From Apophysomyces variabilis (lineage: Eukaryota > Mucoromycota > Mucoromycetes > Mucorales > Mucoraceae), in assembly GCA_002749535.1 (NCBI GenBank), contig MZZL01000408.1, forward strand, positions 1,355,465-1,419,464: a stretch of DNA of 64,000 nucleotides, given 5' to 3'. Under the pieces are notes generated by a model. The model was not told the origin of the DNA. It worked only from the letters and a program-made list of their open reading frames with translations, and did no database searches. Shown in pieces: positions 28,092 to 38,559 of this stretch. A program made the position numbers and the translations under genes. Position 1 is the stretch's first letter. The number at the start of each line of letters is the position of its first letter.

Positions 28092-30799
28092 GTGCGAGAA
28101 TAAATCGTCAGTTGCAACTCTCGACTGGCGCATAAAGTATCAAACTCGCCGCCTAAGAAAGCTCGAAAACCGGGTATCCGCGGACGATCCACGTGTACGG
28201 AAGCTGTCAGCCATTATCGCTACCCTAAAATCAACCGGATCAAATTTACTTGCACAAAAGAGCAATCAGAAGGAACTAGCAAGTAACCCATCTAGGGAAA
28301 GAGAAGATGACGATATGGACAAGGTCCAGTTGAACGACGAAGATGCACAATGGGAAAGGAACGGAGAAGAAGACGAAGAATATCAGAAAGGTACGAAAGA
28401 TGACGGAAAGGAAGCAGAGGAGGAAGAGGAAGTGCCAACATCCCGCAGCCATCAAGCAGTTGAAAAGCGCCCTATTCTAGCATAGATATCTTCAGAGCCG
28501 AATTCAAAAAAGAGGAAAATAACCCAAGAAACGAGCCGCTCCAGACTTCAAAGGTTAACAACTCTAACAAAGCGGCTATTAGCATTGGAAGACGTCTCGG
28601 TAGACAACATCACAGTGAGGAAGCTACAAAAGGAATTTAGCACCGCCGAGTTGAACCTGAAAAAAGCCGAGGCAGTCATAGGCGTGTATAGCTTCATCAA
28701 GCCTTTTTTTCTTTGTCCTACTGGCGAGCTTGCTGTTGATCGACACCCATTGCTGAATGCCCCTTTGGTGCTGCTCGCAAATGCAATCTTTACGATAACT
28801 GATAACAAAAAATTTACGCGTTCTATTTACCCCGCTATTCGACCGTCGGCCATATATTCCCTTGTTTTAAATCCTACCACAACCTTCGAAATATTATGCT
28901 ATACCAGAGACGACATAGACGGGTTTGACGTCGTTGGCCCAAATGGCAAAACAATGACAAGCTGTCCCGATGCCACCCATAATCTTAAATACATTCTCGG
29001 TGCCTTTTTTAACGTCGAGCGAATAGATCGCATATGCCACAAACATGGTCTGAAATTTGACAATGTCCTAACAATTTCATCATATGGTTCTACGAGCATA
29101 CAAGGGACTGTGTTGAAAAGCAGAAAAGTTGCAAGATCCCGATACGAGAAACGCAAAAAGAAGCATGCACGGCCTTCAGCAACGATTTTGCCAAAGGCTC
29201 AAGAAAGCGATACCGTTACAGCCATCGGCAAGGATATCGTTAAAACCACAGGAAAAGTCAAGCAATTGGAAAATAGCCTTAGAGATAGGACGGAAACTAT
29301 ATGTTTATTGACGGAAGAAATCAACGCTATCAAAGACGGTCGATCCAACACATCGAATGCGGAAGATCTCATTGATACTATTGCTTTCAGGAATGGTTTG
29401 AAAAACGAAAGGAAACAAGAAAACAAAAAACTGCTTCTCGAACGGAAAAGATTGCAGAATTTCCGACACGACAAGTATCTCGCAGTCCAGGTAAAATGCC
29501 TACTGGCACAAACCTTGCTAAGTAAGCGTCTCCCTTTTACAGGCCATCGTTGACGAAGAGATCGAAAAGAGCGATCAAAAATTAAGCAAAGGACGCAAAA
29601 GAAAACGGAAAACGAAGCACAAAGACCTGAGGAAAGTTACAGCGAATAGTTTCAAATGTGAAGATGACGTTTTAAAAATGAATATCACAGGAATGACCGA
29701 AGATCCAAGTACAGGAATCACGTTTTCCGGCACCGATTACGGTGTTATCACAACATCGGAATCGGTTTCTTTGCCAATTGAACGTTTTGCCTACCATCTG
29801 AAGCTTGATAACCGATTCAGTGCACTTGAGACTCAGGATGACGACACCGAAGATGACTTGGCGTCAGATTTCCAAAAGATACCAAAGACCTTCAAAATCA
29901 CTGCGAAACAAATTGATGACCTTTCCTTTACAAGACGCGTCAGAAGACAAAGGGAGTATAGGAAAAGGGTAAAAGCCGTATTTCATGCGGAGCTACGCTG
30001 CAGTGACAATTCTTTCTGCATCGCAGGCGACCGAAGAGGGAAAGAAGGTAAAAGCTATCGAAAAGAAATTGTCAAAGAACAATGTCGGAAATGCAGTTGA
30101 CATCGACAGTTTGCACAATTATCGCAAGGTAGTATTATACTGTTCTACTGAACTAAACAACTAACTTAGATCTGATTATAGATTGCGATAGATAACAGAG
30201 ATATACTGAGGAAATTTAATTCGGAGAAGAAGTCAGTAAAGAAGTCAAAACGCACTCAAGACATATACACGCAGAAAGCATACGCTACCGTTGCTTCGAA
30301 TGAACGCAATTTCCTGAATGGTTCGGGAAAGAAAACCAATGTCTTACTTATGATGACTGGCTCGGCTGGAACAGGAGTGTGCTCCCCTATCCGAGGGCAT
30401 TACCGGCGTGGTGGGAAGAAATTGAGAGAGCAACATTTACAACAAACATCGGTGGGGATGACAAACGAATTCCGTTCTTCTCAACTGTGTCCTTTCCGCT
30501 ACCAAGTTCTCTCCCACCCGAACAAGAAAAAGGTTGGCTATATCAAGAAAAACTTTGGCACAGTCATTTGTACAAATTCCGAATGCATTAGTGTGAAGAA
30601 AGGGTACGGCTCACGTGGCCGGGACCAAAATGCTGCCCTGAACATTGCTCTCGCCGGGACGAGTGCCCTTTTCTCAAAACGCCACGAGCCATTTCCGGAG
30701 TTCAACCCAAAGAAAGCCAGTAAATACTTGCTGGATAATAATCTGTTAGCTTCGCTTATGTCCATCCCGGAGGGGTGCGGCGTGGATGCCCGCGCTTAA
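28092..30799 (+). CDS. TnpB/Fanzor-like RuvC nuclease (transposon-associated)
   Basis: Eukaryotic relative of IS605 TnpB, a family of RNA-guided DNA nucleases. Exons after 28486 join with no phase change: 28486-29490, 29543-29968, 30027-30128 and 30182-30799, giving 716 codons including the stop. Upstream, 28092-28431 is also open and is linked if a 54-nt intron (28432-28485) with a weak GTGCCA donor removes an in-frame TAG at 28483-28485; the first exon is not resolved. A nuclear-localisation-like SKKRKI follows. The RuvC triad is visible: I, FSGTDYGVITTSE (Asp 29735-29737); II, VGMTNEFRSSQLC (Glu 30467-30469); III, GRDQNAALNIALAG (Asp 30623-30625). The zinc ribbon has CTNSEC, but the first pair reads CPFR where CxxC is expected. 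Also GVCSPIRGHYRRGGKKLREQ, which I associate with Mucorales copies. RNA-guided activity is inferred from the family only. Confidence 0.75.
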
Positions 30800-30806
30800 C
30801 AGCGGG
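30789..30806 (+). other. GC-rich hairpin overlapping the Fanzor-like stop codon
   Basis: CCCGC (30789-30793) and GCGGG (30802-30806) form a 5-bp stem with the TAA stop codon (30797-30799) in the loop. In the TnpB family the guide RNA comes from the 3' end of the nuclease gene, so a structured element here is of interest. A 5-bp stem alone is weak evidence. Confidence 0.3.
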
Positions 30807-31278
30807 ATACCTTTGGGGTAAGTAAAAAGACAGCAATGTACCCTTCCGGTTTGCTAACCATGAATTATATTTCTCGCTACTCGAATGAATTCCGTGTCCC
30901 ACTGAAGTACCAGATTCATGTAAGCAAAGTATACTTCTTGCATAACTGATTTGGTTAATGACATAAAATTAGTTTACTTTTAGCGTAAATTTGGTGCTTT
31001 CATGGGCGCAGAATTTGTTTTGCAGTGGCGCAAAACATGATTCAATAAACAGTAACTTCAGTAGCAGTCATTACTGGTTTATTCAAAAGTTTTTGAAGAT
31101 TCCGCCCAAAATTGTTTGAAGATTTGGAGATATAAGTTATAAAGAATTTGCCGGTACTTGTTGGTGAGTATCTTCCTGTTAACATGTGATAGAAGGCTTA
31201 CCGATGGCACCATCTATAAAAGAAAATATTAGTAAAATCCTAACTGGAAACATTTCCTACTACTCTTACCGTAAAAAT

Positions 31279-33903
31279 CTAAACTTCCCCGAGGGGAAGA
31301 CCCGCGTTCGATTCGGGGATGTTGTTAGGGGCCGGGAGACGAGAGAACCGTTGTGGTCGTCCTTCCCCAACCCAGATGGACAGCGCAATCGAGGAAATGT
31401 TTTTGCAAGCATTGATATCTCTCTGCCATAACACTCCACAGTGTTTACAAACTAGTATGTCATGACAAGAGATACCGTCTGCAGTCGTAAGCTTCCATGT
31501 CTTTCTTGTTGCAATTGTTGCACAACTATAAACGCTTCATATTAATCGATGGTTCGTTTGTTCCATCTATGTAGCATACCTGCGATGTAAGGTACTCATC
31601 CATCTTGACAGCAAGCAACCTTCTCTTCGTTCCTTTCGCTTGAAGTGCTTGCATAACTTTCCAACTACCCCACTCCGGTGACCTTGAGTTTCACAGTATC
31701 TTTGCCAAACATCCTATCGCCGAATATAACCAATGGCATCTTTTCCGACTCTTGATAGCCTGCTCGCTTCCATTTTCGAAAACCTTTGTTTTTGCACAAT
31801 GTCGATCTCACCGCAGATTCTGGTGGACACGCTCTCCTATTGAGTTATTCAGTAACAAGTTTATACTTGATTTACTTACGCAGTTGCATCCCGGTTTGCT
31901 TGCCTTTTCTTCTTTCGTTTTTTTTATTTTCGCGACGTAGCTTGCGATTTCATTTTGTCGATTTCTGTTGTACTTTTTCCCTCCATTGGTCAGGATGTTG
32001 ACAATTTCTTCTGGAGCGGGCTGACGGCCTTGGTAATTCCGAAATCGTCCCTCTGCTTTCGTCGGTCCATAGAACGCAAATAGCGCATTCATATGTTGAA
32101 AGGTGCAACGGACATAGTTATCATACACCTCGAGACTCTGTGTTTTGCCAGTCTCTAAATCCGTCTCAATGGCCTCAATACCTGCTTCTTTCTTTTCTGC
32201 CTGAATTATTTTTTTGACGCAAGGGGGGCCAGTGTACGTATAGTACCCCCTTGTACTGCATCTGTGAATTTCATGCGGATTGTTGCCGCACCCATATGCG
32301 GCCGTAAACACTTGCGATCGGCCGGGATTCGCTGCACACGGTTGGAAATAATCAGTTATCTCCTCTTCTGTAAAATCGGTGGCAGTGAGATCTGCGTCCA
32401 TCGTAGCTCTTTCTTTGCCGATTTTCTGGCAAACTGGAAGTCAACTGCGAACCCGTCAGAGAGAATTTGATTAGTGAAGATAACGCCACGATCCACCGAC
32501 GAGTCTTTCAGTTCTTCAACGCTAAGCATCCTGCAGTTAGAATTCTTTTTATCAACGACTTTTCTCTATCTTACCTTCTGTATCCTAGTTTGGTAAAGTC
32601 AAAGACAGTATGAAATAAGGCAGTGTTTTGCTCAAACCCCCCTTCAGATGTGAATTCTATTAAGCATGATAAAACTTTTGCATTGATCGTCGCAAATCGC
32701 CACTTTGTAGGCGGCATGGGTGATAGACTGAATCGCCGGAGAAGTTCCTCGTAATCAGAACCTTTGCTATTCTTATATTCTTCGTCATAGGTACTCAAGA
32801 TATGACGTAGAGCCGACACAAACCTCCTTGGGGAAGCGGACATGGTCTCTGCCGTTGCAGGGACGGGGATGGCACTGGATAACTCCTCAAAGAGAGAATT
32901 AACTTCTCTGGTTATACTCGTGGAGAGCAAGGGAACTGCATCAGGCCATAGGGATCTCCGCCACAGACGCGTTCGTAGACATACTCCCTAGCGAGATCGT
33001 TTATACGACCATTAGGAAGTTCCTAGAAAAAGCAAGAACGAAGTTGGTTATGATTTCTCTATTGATTACAAAAATATTTACCGGTACTGCTGCTTTCAAC
33101 TTGCGGATTGAGTACTGCACCACTCGGTTCTCAAAAGTTTCGACAAAGTTATTGGTATAACATGTTGCCAAAATCTTGCAGGCCGCCGATAAGGCATCAC
33201 TGTAGCCAGAAAAGCCCTGTGGAGAGAAAATTACGGAAGGATATGCCGCACGAAATTGTGCCCAATAACCTAGTAGATCGGATGGCATGTTGGAATTTTT
33301 CTTGGAGACCTTCTTATCGAGGACTAATTGAAATATGGGATACCAGAAAGACTGTGTGTAAACGTATGCATTTATTTCCTGATCGGCGTTCGAGATAATG
33401 TAACCATTCACGAAAATTTGAGCTCGGAACACTACTTCTCGCAAAAAGCCGAACAGATTCGTAAGTTTCCTTTTGAATTCCTCACGGTACTCTGGACGGA
33501 TGATAGAATCAAGAGGTAGCTTTCTTGTGTATCTTTCATTGATCTTTTCCAAGTTCTTCATTGACTTTTCCGTTTATAGTTTTTGCATGACTCGTGCAAG
33601 ACCAGCTTCTTGCAGAAGCATGGTCAGTCGAACCGCAGGCTGGACATGGCCTGGATGGGACGTTTTTGTTCCTTGTCTTCATCCGTCGAAGCCTTGCGCG
33701 TTTTTCTTTGCCTGTAATGCTCGGCTTCTTCCTCAGCTGTCAATTTTCTTTTTTTTTTTTTCCAATTATAAAATGAGATTGAGCAAAGTTCTGGTGATGC
33801 ATTGATGTATCTTGCCTTGATTTCTGCCGTGATTCTTACTTTGAGGACAAGCTTTGTATCGCTTGTTTGGATGCCCTTCTTCAGAGCAGTCTTTGCAAAT
33901 CAC
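31279..33903 (-). pseudogene. Decayed TnpB/Fanzor-like gene of a second type (N-terminal zinc knuckles)
   Basis: Runs leftward. Two zinc-knuckle-like motifs come first: CKDCSEEGHPNKRYKACP (about 33900-33840) and CPACGSTDHASARSWSCTSH (about 33680-33600). Then INERYTRKLPLDSIIRPEYR, a region with FWYPIFQLVLDKK, KWRFATINAKVLSCL, VFDFTKLGYR and QILSDGFAVDFQFARK. The RuvC-I segment reads AANPGRSQVFTAAYG: Asn (32327-32329) stands where Asp is expected. RuvC-II (VKMDEYLTSQ, Glu 31595-31597) and RuvC-III (CKHCGVLWQRDINACKNI, Asp 31417-31419) remain. The reading frame must change at least five times without a plausible intron: near 33600, 32950, 32400, 31690-31620 (two shifts) and 31500. I therefore call a pseudogene. 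It differs in domain layout from the plus-strand copy, so it is not a simple inverted duplicate. Confidence 0.7.
31284..31299 (-). other. Short perfect hairpin at the 3' end of the decayed Fanzor-like gene
   Basis: CTTCCCC (31284-31290), GA, GGGGAAG (31293-31299) is a perfect 7-bp inverted repeat lying within the last codons of the pseudogene. It could be part of a guide-RNA scaffold or transposon end, by analogy with TnpB; this is inference. Confidence 0.3.
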
Positions 33904-35753
33904 TGAGGAAGCTGATAGTTTGTTCATACCTGTTCTGAAACGCATATTCCAAATTACAGACCAGTTTTTCTTGTCTCTGCCTCTTTGCCTGTTCAGCTAG
34001 TTGTACTGTTTTCTTATGGAAGATCAAAATCATAACCGCGTCAATGTAGACGTCGACACTTGCAAGAAATGCTTGTGTTATTTCAATATAGTTAGAGGGC
34101 ATTTAAAAAAAAAGGAAACAAAACGAGGCGAAGAGGGTAAGAGAAAGAGGGAGGAAGACACACGAAAAAGAACTGATCAATAAGCGGTGACTGAAAACGG
34201 AATGGCGCGACAACACGTTATCTAATGCAAAACGATTGTTGTCTTTTAGCGTCTAGCACAGAATTACATCATATCTTTATCCACTCATACCAGGGGAAAA
34301 CAGATTATGAGGAAGTCTTAGAACGAGAACCCTGAGGAAACCCTTTAATAAGCTTAATCGCCTTCTCACCTTTTTTCTGGCTGTGTGCCAACCAGGTTTT
34401 GTATTTGACAACCATTTTATTCCGCACTCAGTTCCCACGTACCTAATAATCTGGACCCTACAGGTTAGCCAAACTTCATCCCTTGTACAAATAATGAATG
34501 TGTATCCAAACAAAACGATACAGAAAACAACAAAGCTAAAGAAAGAAAGAAGATGTGGTATGCACTCCCTGTTGCCGACAGCACTTGTTGTAGACTATAA
34601 AAGTGACCATATAAAGAGAACGACTTGATTGATTTGTCGGGTTACTGTCGACAAGGTTCCATTTGCTTGATTTAGAAGCATGTGCCAATCTATATGCGAT
34701 GATAACGAATTCAGTTAGACCTGAGTTAATAATGACGTACCATTATGAGCTCTTCTTTTCGGCAAACGGTTCTTAATACTATACTATATGGATTTACCGC
34801 TACAGCATGATATTTAATATTGTTTTCTGTAGTATGGAAATACCAAAATCCCTGTTAATATGCGCTCTGGATCCCGCTACATAAATAAAACAGGATCATA
34901 TGAAATGGACTGTAAATATTTCATTCTCTATTTGACTTTTACTTCGTCCTTTTATGGAATTACGGGAACGGTCAGCGTTCCTATATACGAAGTGATTCAC
35001 CTAATTCGTTCCACAAAAAGAGCGGTTATGAATGAAACCTCATGTAATGCAGAGGCAGATATAGTGAAATAATCAAAGGCGCCATTATTTTGTTTGTGAG
35101 ATGATCCACAGGGACATTGAGAACGAGAATCAGCACGTTGAGAACCATGACTTCATTTAAACAACATATAATCCTCCTCGTATGTGCTATACTCAGTATT
35201 TCAAACTGTCAACGTTTATTATTGTCACTGATTTTCTTTTTATTTCTAGGTTACATGTTTAATAACGTTTAACCTTTACTTATTGTCTTTCCATACATCA
35301 TACAGACATCTGGCGTTTTGCATGAAACAAACAGAATCGAGTATACTGTTTTTGCTGATATTTCCCGTATCCTCAGCTGTTTTAAGCATCGGGTCGTTTA
35401 CAATTATCTTCTAATTAGTGGGATGGGTATCCATGTCTTCATGATGGAGTTACGCTTGCCCCTGAACGAGAACACGTCTTTGATCCAAAATCTCTTATTG
35501 GAATCTTCATGGTTTGATTGGATGATTTTGCAAAATTTGACTCTTCGAAACTTTCAAAAACTTTTGAAAAAACCTGTAGTCATGACGACGCCTGTGAGTT
35601 TATCGACACATTTCGAGCTACGTAAAAATTTACGATCTCATTGGTCATTAGCATCAACCCAGCTTCAAGCAGCATTTGGATCTGTATATACCCAACACAC
35701 TCCTATTCATTAGATACACTTATAATGATTAAATACATCTGTTAAAGTCTTGG
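33904..35753. other. No clear gene; flank of the Fanzor-like cluster
   Basis: The frame at 33881-34102 (minus) could be a leader of the decayed nuclease gene or chance. The 131-codon plus-strand frame at 35318-35713 shows no motif, and another frame over the same bases is equally open, so it is not called. Confidence 0.35.
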
Positions 35754-36190
35754 TTAGAAATTCTGGGTAAATAAACCTATGGGCTCCTTTTCCAAGTGGT
35801 ATATGCCACTGTGAAGGCTGATCACGTCCTTGTTTTTGGGCAAACGTTGGGATTCCAATTTCGAAGACAGGTACAAGGCTGTAGTGACGATAGCAGCCGA
35901 TCCCTTTGATTTAACGTCTAGAAAGCATTGACCTTGTTTGATGCTGCCTTGGTTAGGTTTTCGTGACTTGAACCGGACTGAAACCATCACACCATCCGTC
36001 TCCAAATCATGACCAAATTCTACTTCTGGGAAACTAGTCGTTGCTTTTCCATAGTGCTATTCATTAATCAGTAAACTCTTATTGAAGGGACAAGCATATA
36101 ATGAGTCAAACCTTTTATTCGTCTGCGGCGAGGCATGGAACGGTCAAGACAAAAGAGCGCCTCCCAAAGCCGTTCACGATAGATGTCATT
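35754..36190 (-). pseudogene. Possible fragment of a third TnpB/Fanzor-like protein
   Basis: Two minus-strand stretches look like the part just before the RuvC core: NDIYRERLWEALFCLDRSMP (36190-36110) and EFGHDLETDGVMVSVRFKSR (about 36035-35950), the latter continuing open to 35754. The spacing and the TDG-x-x-V-x-V-x-F signature resemble LSDGFAVDFQF in the decayed copy at 31-34 kb. No RuvC motif follows, and the two stretches do not splice in phase. Reading: a relic, low certainty; chance or an unrelated gene remains possible. Confidence 0.3.
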
Positions 36191-36575
36191 TTTGGGCGCG
36201 TTTTAAAAGCTCTTAAAGCTATCTAACGTGGCCTTTTCCACACGATATCAGTATTCATATTGCCAACTAAACAATTGTCTCGATTGCTTACTACAATTCT
36301 TCGGACAAGTGATCTGGAAATGATTGTAGCACCCAATAGATGACCGGATAGTTACAGGAACATAAGTTAACCAGATAAATTTAATAATTAAACCTTTAAG
36401 ATATGTATAGTGCGAATTACTGTCGTTTGTTCCAACACTTTGCCCTGCAGAGGATTGCTTGGACTTGTGACAAAATTCAGATTACGGAATTGTCACAACA
36501 ATTAATGTCACCTTCCTAGCTGAAAGATAAAACTTATAAATGGGTAACAAAGACCTCAACAAATACTATGAGAAG

Positions 36576-36632
36576 TTGGTTCCTGATGTGCTACTTTTGA
36601 CTAAGTAAGAAATTTAGTACATCAGGAACCAA
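36576..36632. repeat. Short inverted repeat (18-bp arms, one mismatch)
   Basis: TTGGTTCCTGATGTGCTA (36576-36593) pairs with TAGTACATCAGGAACCAA (36615-36632), 17 of 18 positions, with a 21-nt loop. Similar shorter blocks (TCATCAGGAA) recur near 36700. It could be a miniature mobile element end or an RNA hairpin. Confidence 0.6.
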
Positions 36633-37099
36633 AGTTTCCGAGTCCGCTGCAGATAGTAACGTTGGTTGCCAATAGACTATTTTATACTTAATAGAAAATA
36701 GTTCATCAGGAATCAGGAATAGCTCAATAGGAACTGATGGAGACTAGAAGGAAGCCACACTTCCAATAGTGAAAGGTCAAGTCCACATGTTCGACGAGGT
36801 CAAAAATAATGCCATCTAAGCTGTCCTTACGGATTACTGAAGGTCACTATTAACTTGAGGGCTGTAGAAAATTGTAAGAGGAAAATCTTCTGTGCTATTT
36901 GCAGGTATTAATGTCTGTTTGCGATATGTTTTACTTCGGCTTTTGACCAGAACGTACTTATATTAATTGCTATCGTGGTAATTTGTTGACGTGGCAGAAT
37001 GATTTTGACAAGTCAACGTCCAATCGTCATGATCCAAGTCATAGGTACACGTTCAAATCAGGCACGTTTCGTGTTCCGCTACTCTTTTCATTCACCAAT

Positions 37100-38559
37100 A
37101 TGTATATTCTGAAGACAGTCTTACTACTGGGAACAGGCTTAGCTTGTGTTTCCGGTTTTTACGATAAACGCGATGCTGTAGTAGAACTAACACCTAAGAA
37201 TTTTCGAGATGTCGTCTTGAATACCAACGTAATTGGATTAAAGAATGTGCTATGTTAAATGCTAAAATTCCTCGATAGCAACTTGTCGCAGTGGAATTCT
37301 TTGCGCCATGGTGTGGTCATTGCCAAAGGTAGAACCATTATTGCGAGAAATGGCACATGGCTTCATATTAAAATCAAGTTAGACTTGCACCCGATTGGAA
37401 AAAGGCGGCAAACAATTTGAAGAACCTGATCACCGTGGGCGCTGTCAATTGTGATGAAGAAGCTAACAAACCACTGTGTGGACAATATGATGTTAAAGGC
37501 TTCCCAACTATTAAAGTGTTTCCCCCGGAACGCAAGCCAGGGAGCGGAAAGAGACCAACAGGTACGTCTAAGTCTTATGTTGGCTATGCTCATTCATTAT
37601 CTGCGTGAAGATTATCAAGGACCAAGAGATGCGAAATCAATTGTTGACTATTTCTTGTCAATGCAACCTTCAAATGTAAGGTTTATCAAAGCAGATTCTA
37701 GCAAGGCCAAATCGAAGAAAAGCAGTGGCATCGATGACTTTTTAGCCACAAAGGTACAACGCACAAGGTATCAAAGCATGCAGAACTTATAGCCGCATTT
37801 CTTTAGAATGCGACATTACCTAAAGCACTTTTATTTACCGACAAAGCGACAACAACCCCTCTGTACAAAGCGTTGTCGGTTGAATTTGGAGATGATCGTA
37901 TGCTGTTAGGCGAGGTCAAAAAATCCGAGAAAGAAGTGCTGAACATGTATGACATTCAGACGTTCCCCACATTACTCGTCATATCACCTGAGGCTGGTCT
38001 TGTGAAATACGATGGCAAACTGAAATACGACGCTCTCTATGCTTTTCTGGATTCTTATTCTCTCCCGAAGCAGAACAAAAGAACTGAACATCCGAAAGAA
38101 GGTCCAAAAGCCGCTCCACCTAAAGGCAAGTATTTTTTTTGCGTGGACCAGTTATATAAATTCATTGGTAATGTTTTAGTCCAAGAGATCGAATCGGTCG
38201 CTGCGTTAAATCAGCATCGCAATAGTATAAATGTTATTGCGTTGGTCACGGAAGATGAAAAAGCCGAAACGATCGAGATCTTAAACACACTGAATCAGCA
38301 GCATGGAGCTGTGTTCCGTTTCGGGTGGATGGCCGAGAACAAGGCTTCATCAATCATCGATAAACTTGATCTAGTGCGTGATTTCCCGACTTTGTTTATT
38401 ATCCACCCTGGAAAGAAGCTGTATCGACCATATATTGGTGCTTGGGATAAATCCAGCATCTCAAAATGGCTTGAACATATTAGCACTGGGAAGATACAAA
38501 CATGGCCTTATCAAGGGGAACTGACTGTCTCAGATAAACAATGGCGCGATGAACTCTAA
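37100..38559 (+). CDS. Protein disulfide isomerase, P5/Mpd1 type, ER lumen
   Basis: Oxidises and shuffles disulfides of secretory proteins. The start at 37100 gives a signal peptide ([19 protein letters not shown]), then VVELTPKNF and the thioredoxin active site [18 protein letters not shown]. This reads correctly only after removing introns 37229-37278 and 37329-37382. Next come INVNCDE-like [20 protein letters not shown] and [11 protein letters not shown], which close the first thioredoxin domain. Two further thioredoxin-like folds follow ([17 protein letters not shown], then [17 protein letters not shown]) with no CxxC, so only one redox site is seen. More introns lie near 37562-37614, 37675-37808 (less certain) and 38125-38182. 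The protein ends in QWRDEL; RDEL is a KDEL-like ER retention signal. The layout matches P5-like PDIs with one catalytic domain rather than classic Pdi1. Confidence 0.85.

Noticed and set aside
31300..31325. tRNA T-arm-like sequence (CGTTCGATTCGGGG)
   Set aside because: No acceptor stem, D-arm or A box at the right distance, and the bases are explained as the 3' codons of the decayed nuclease gene on the other strand.
35318..35713. 131-codon plus-strand frame
   Set aside because: A second frame over the same bases is equally open and neither has a recognisable motif. It could be a relic but cannot be supported.
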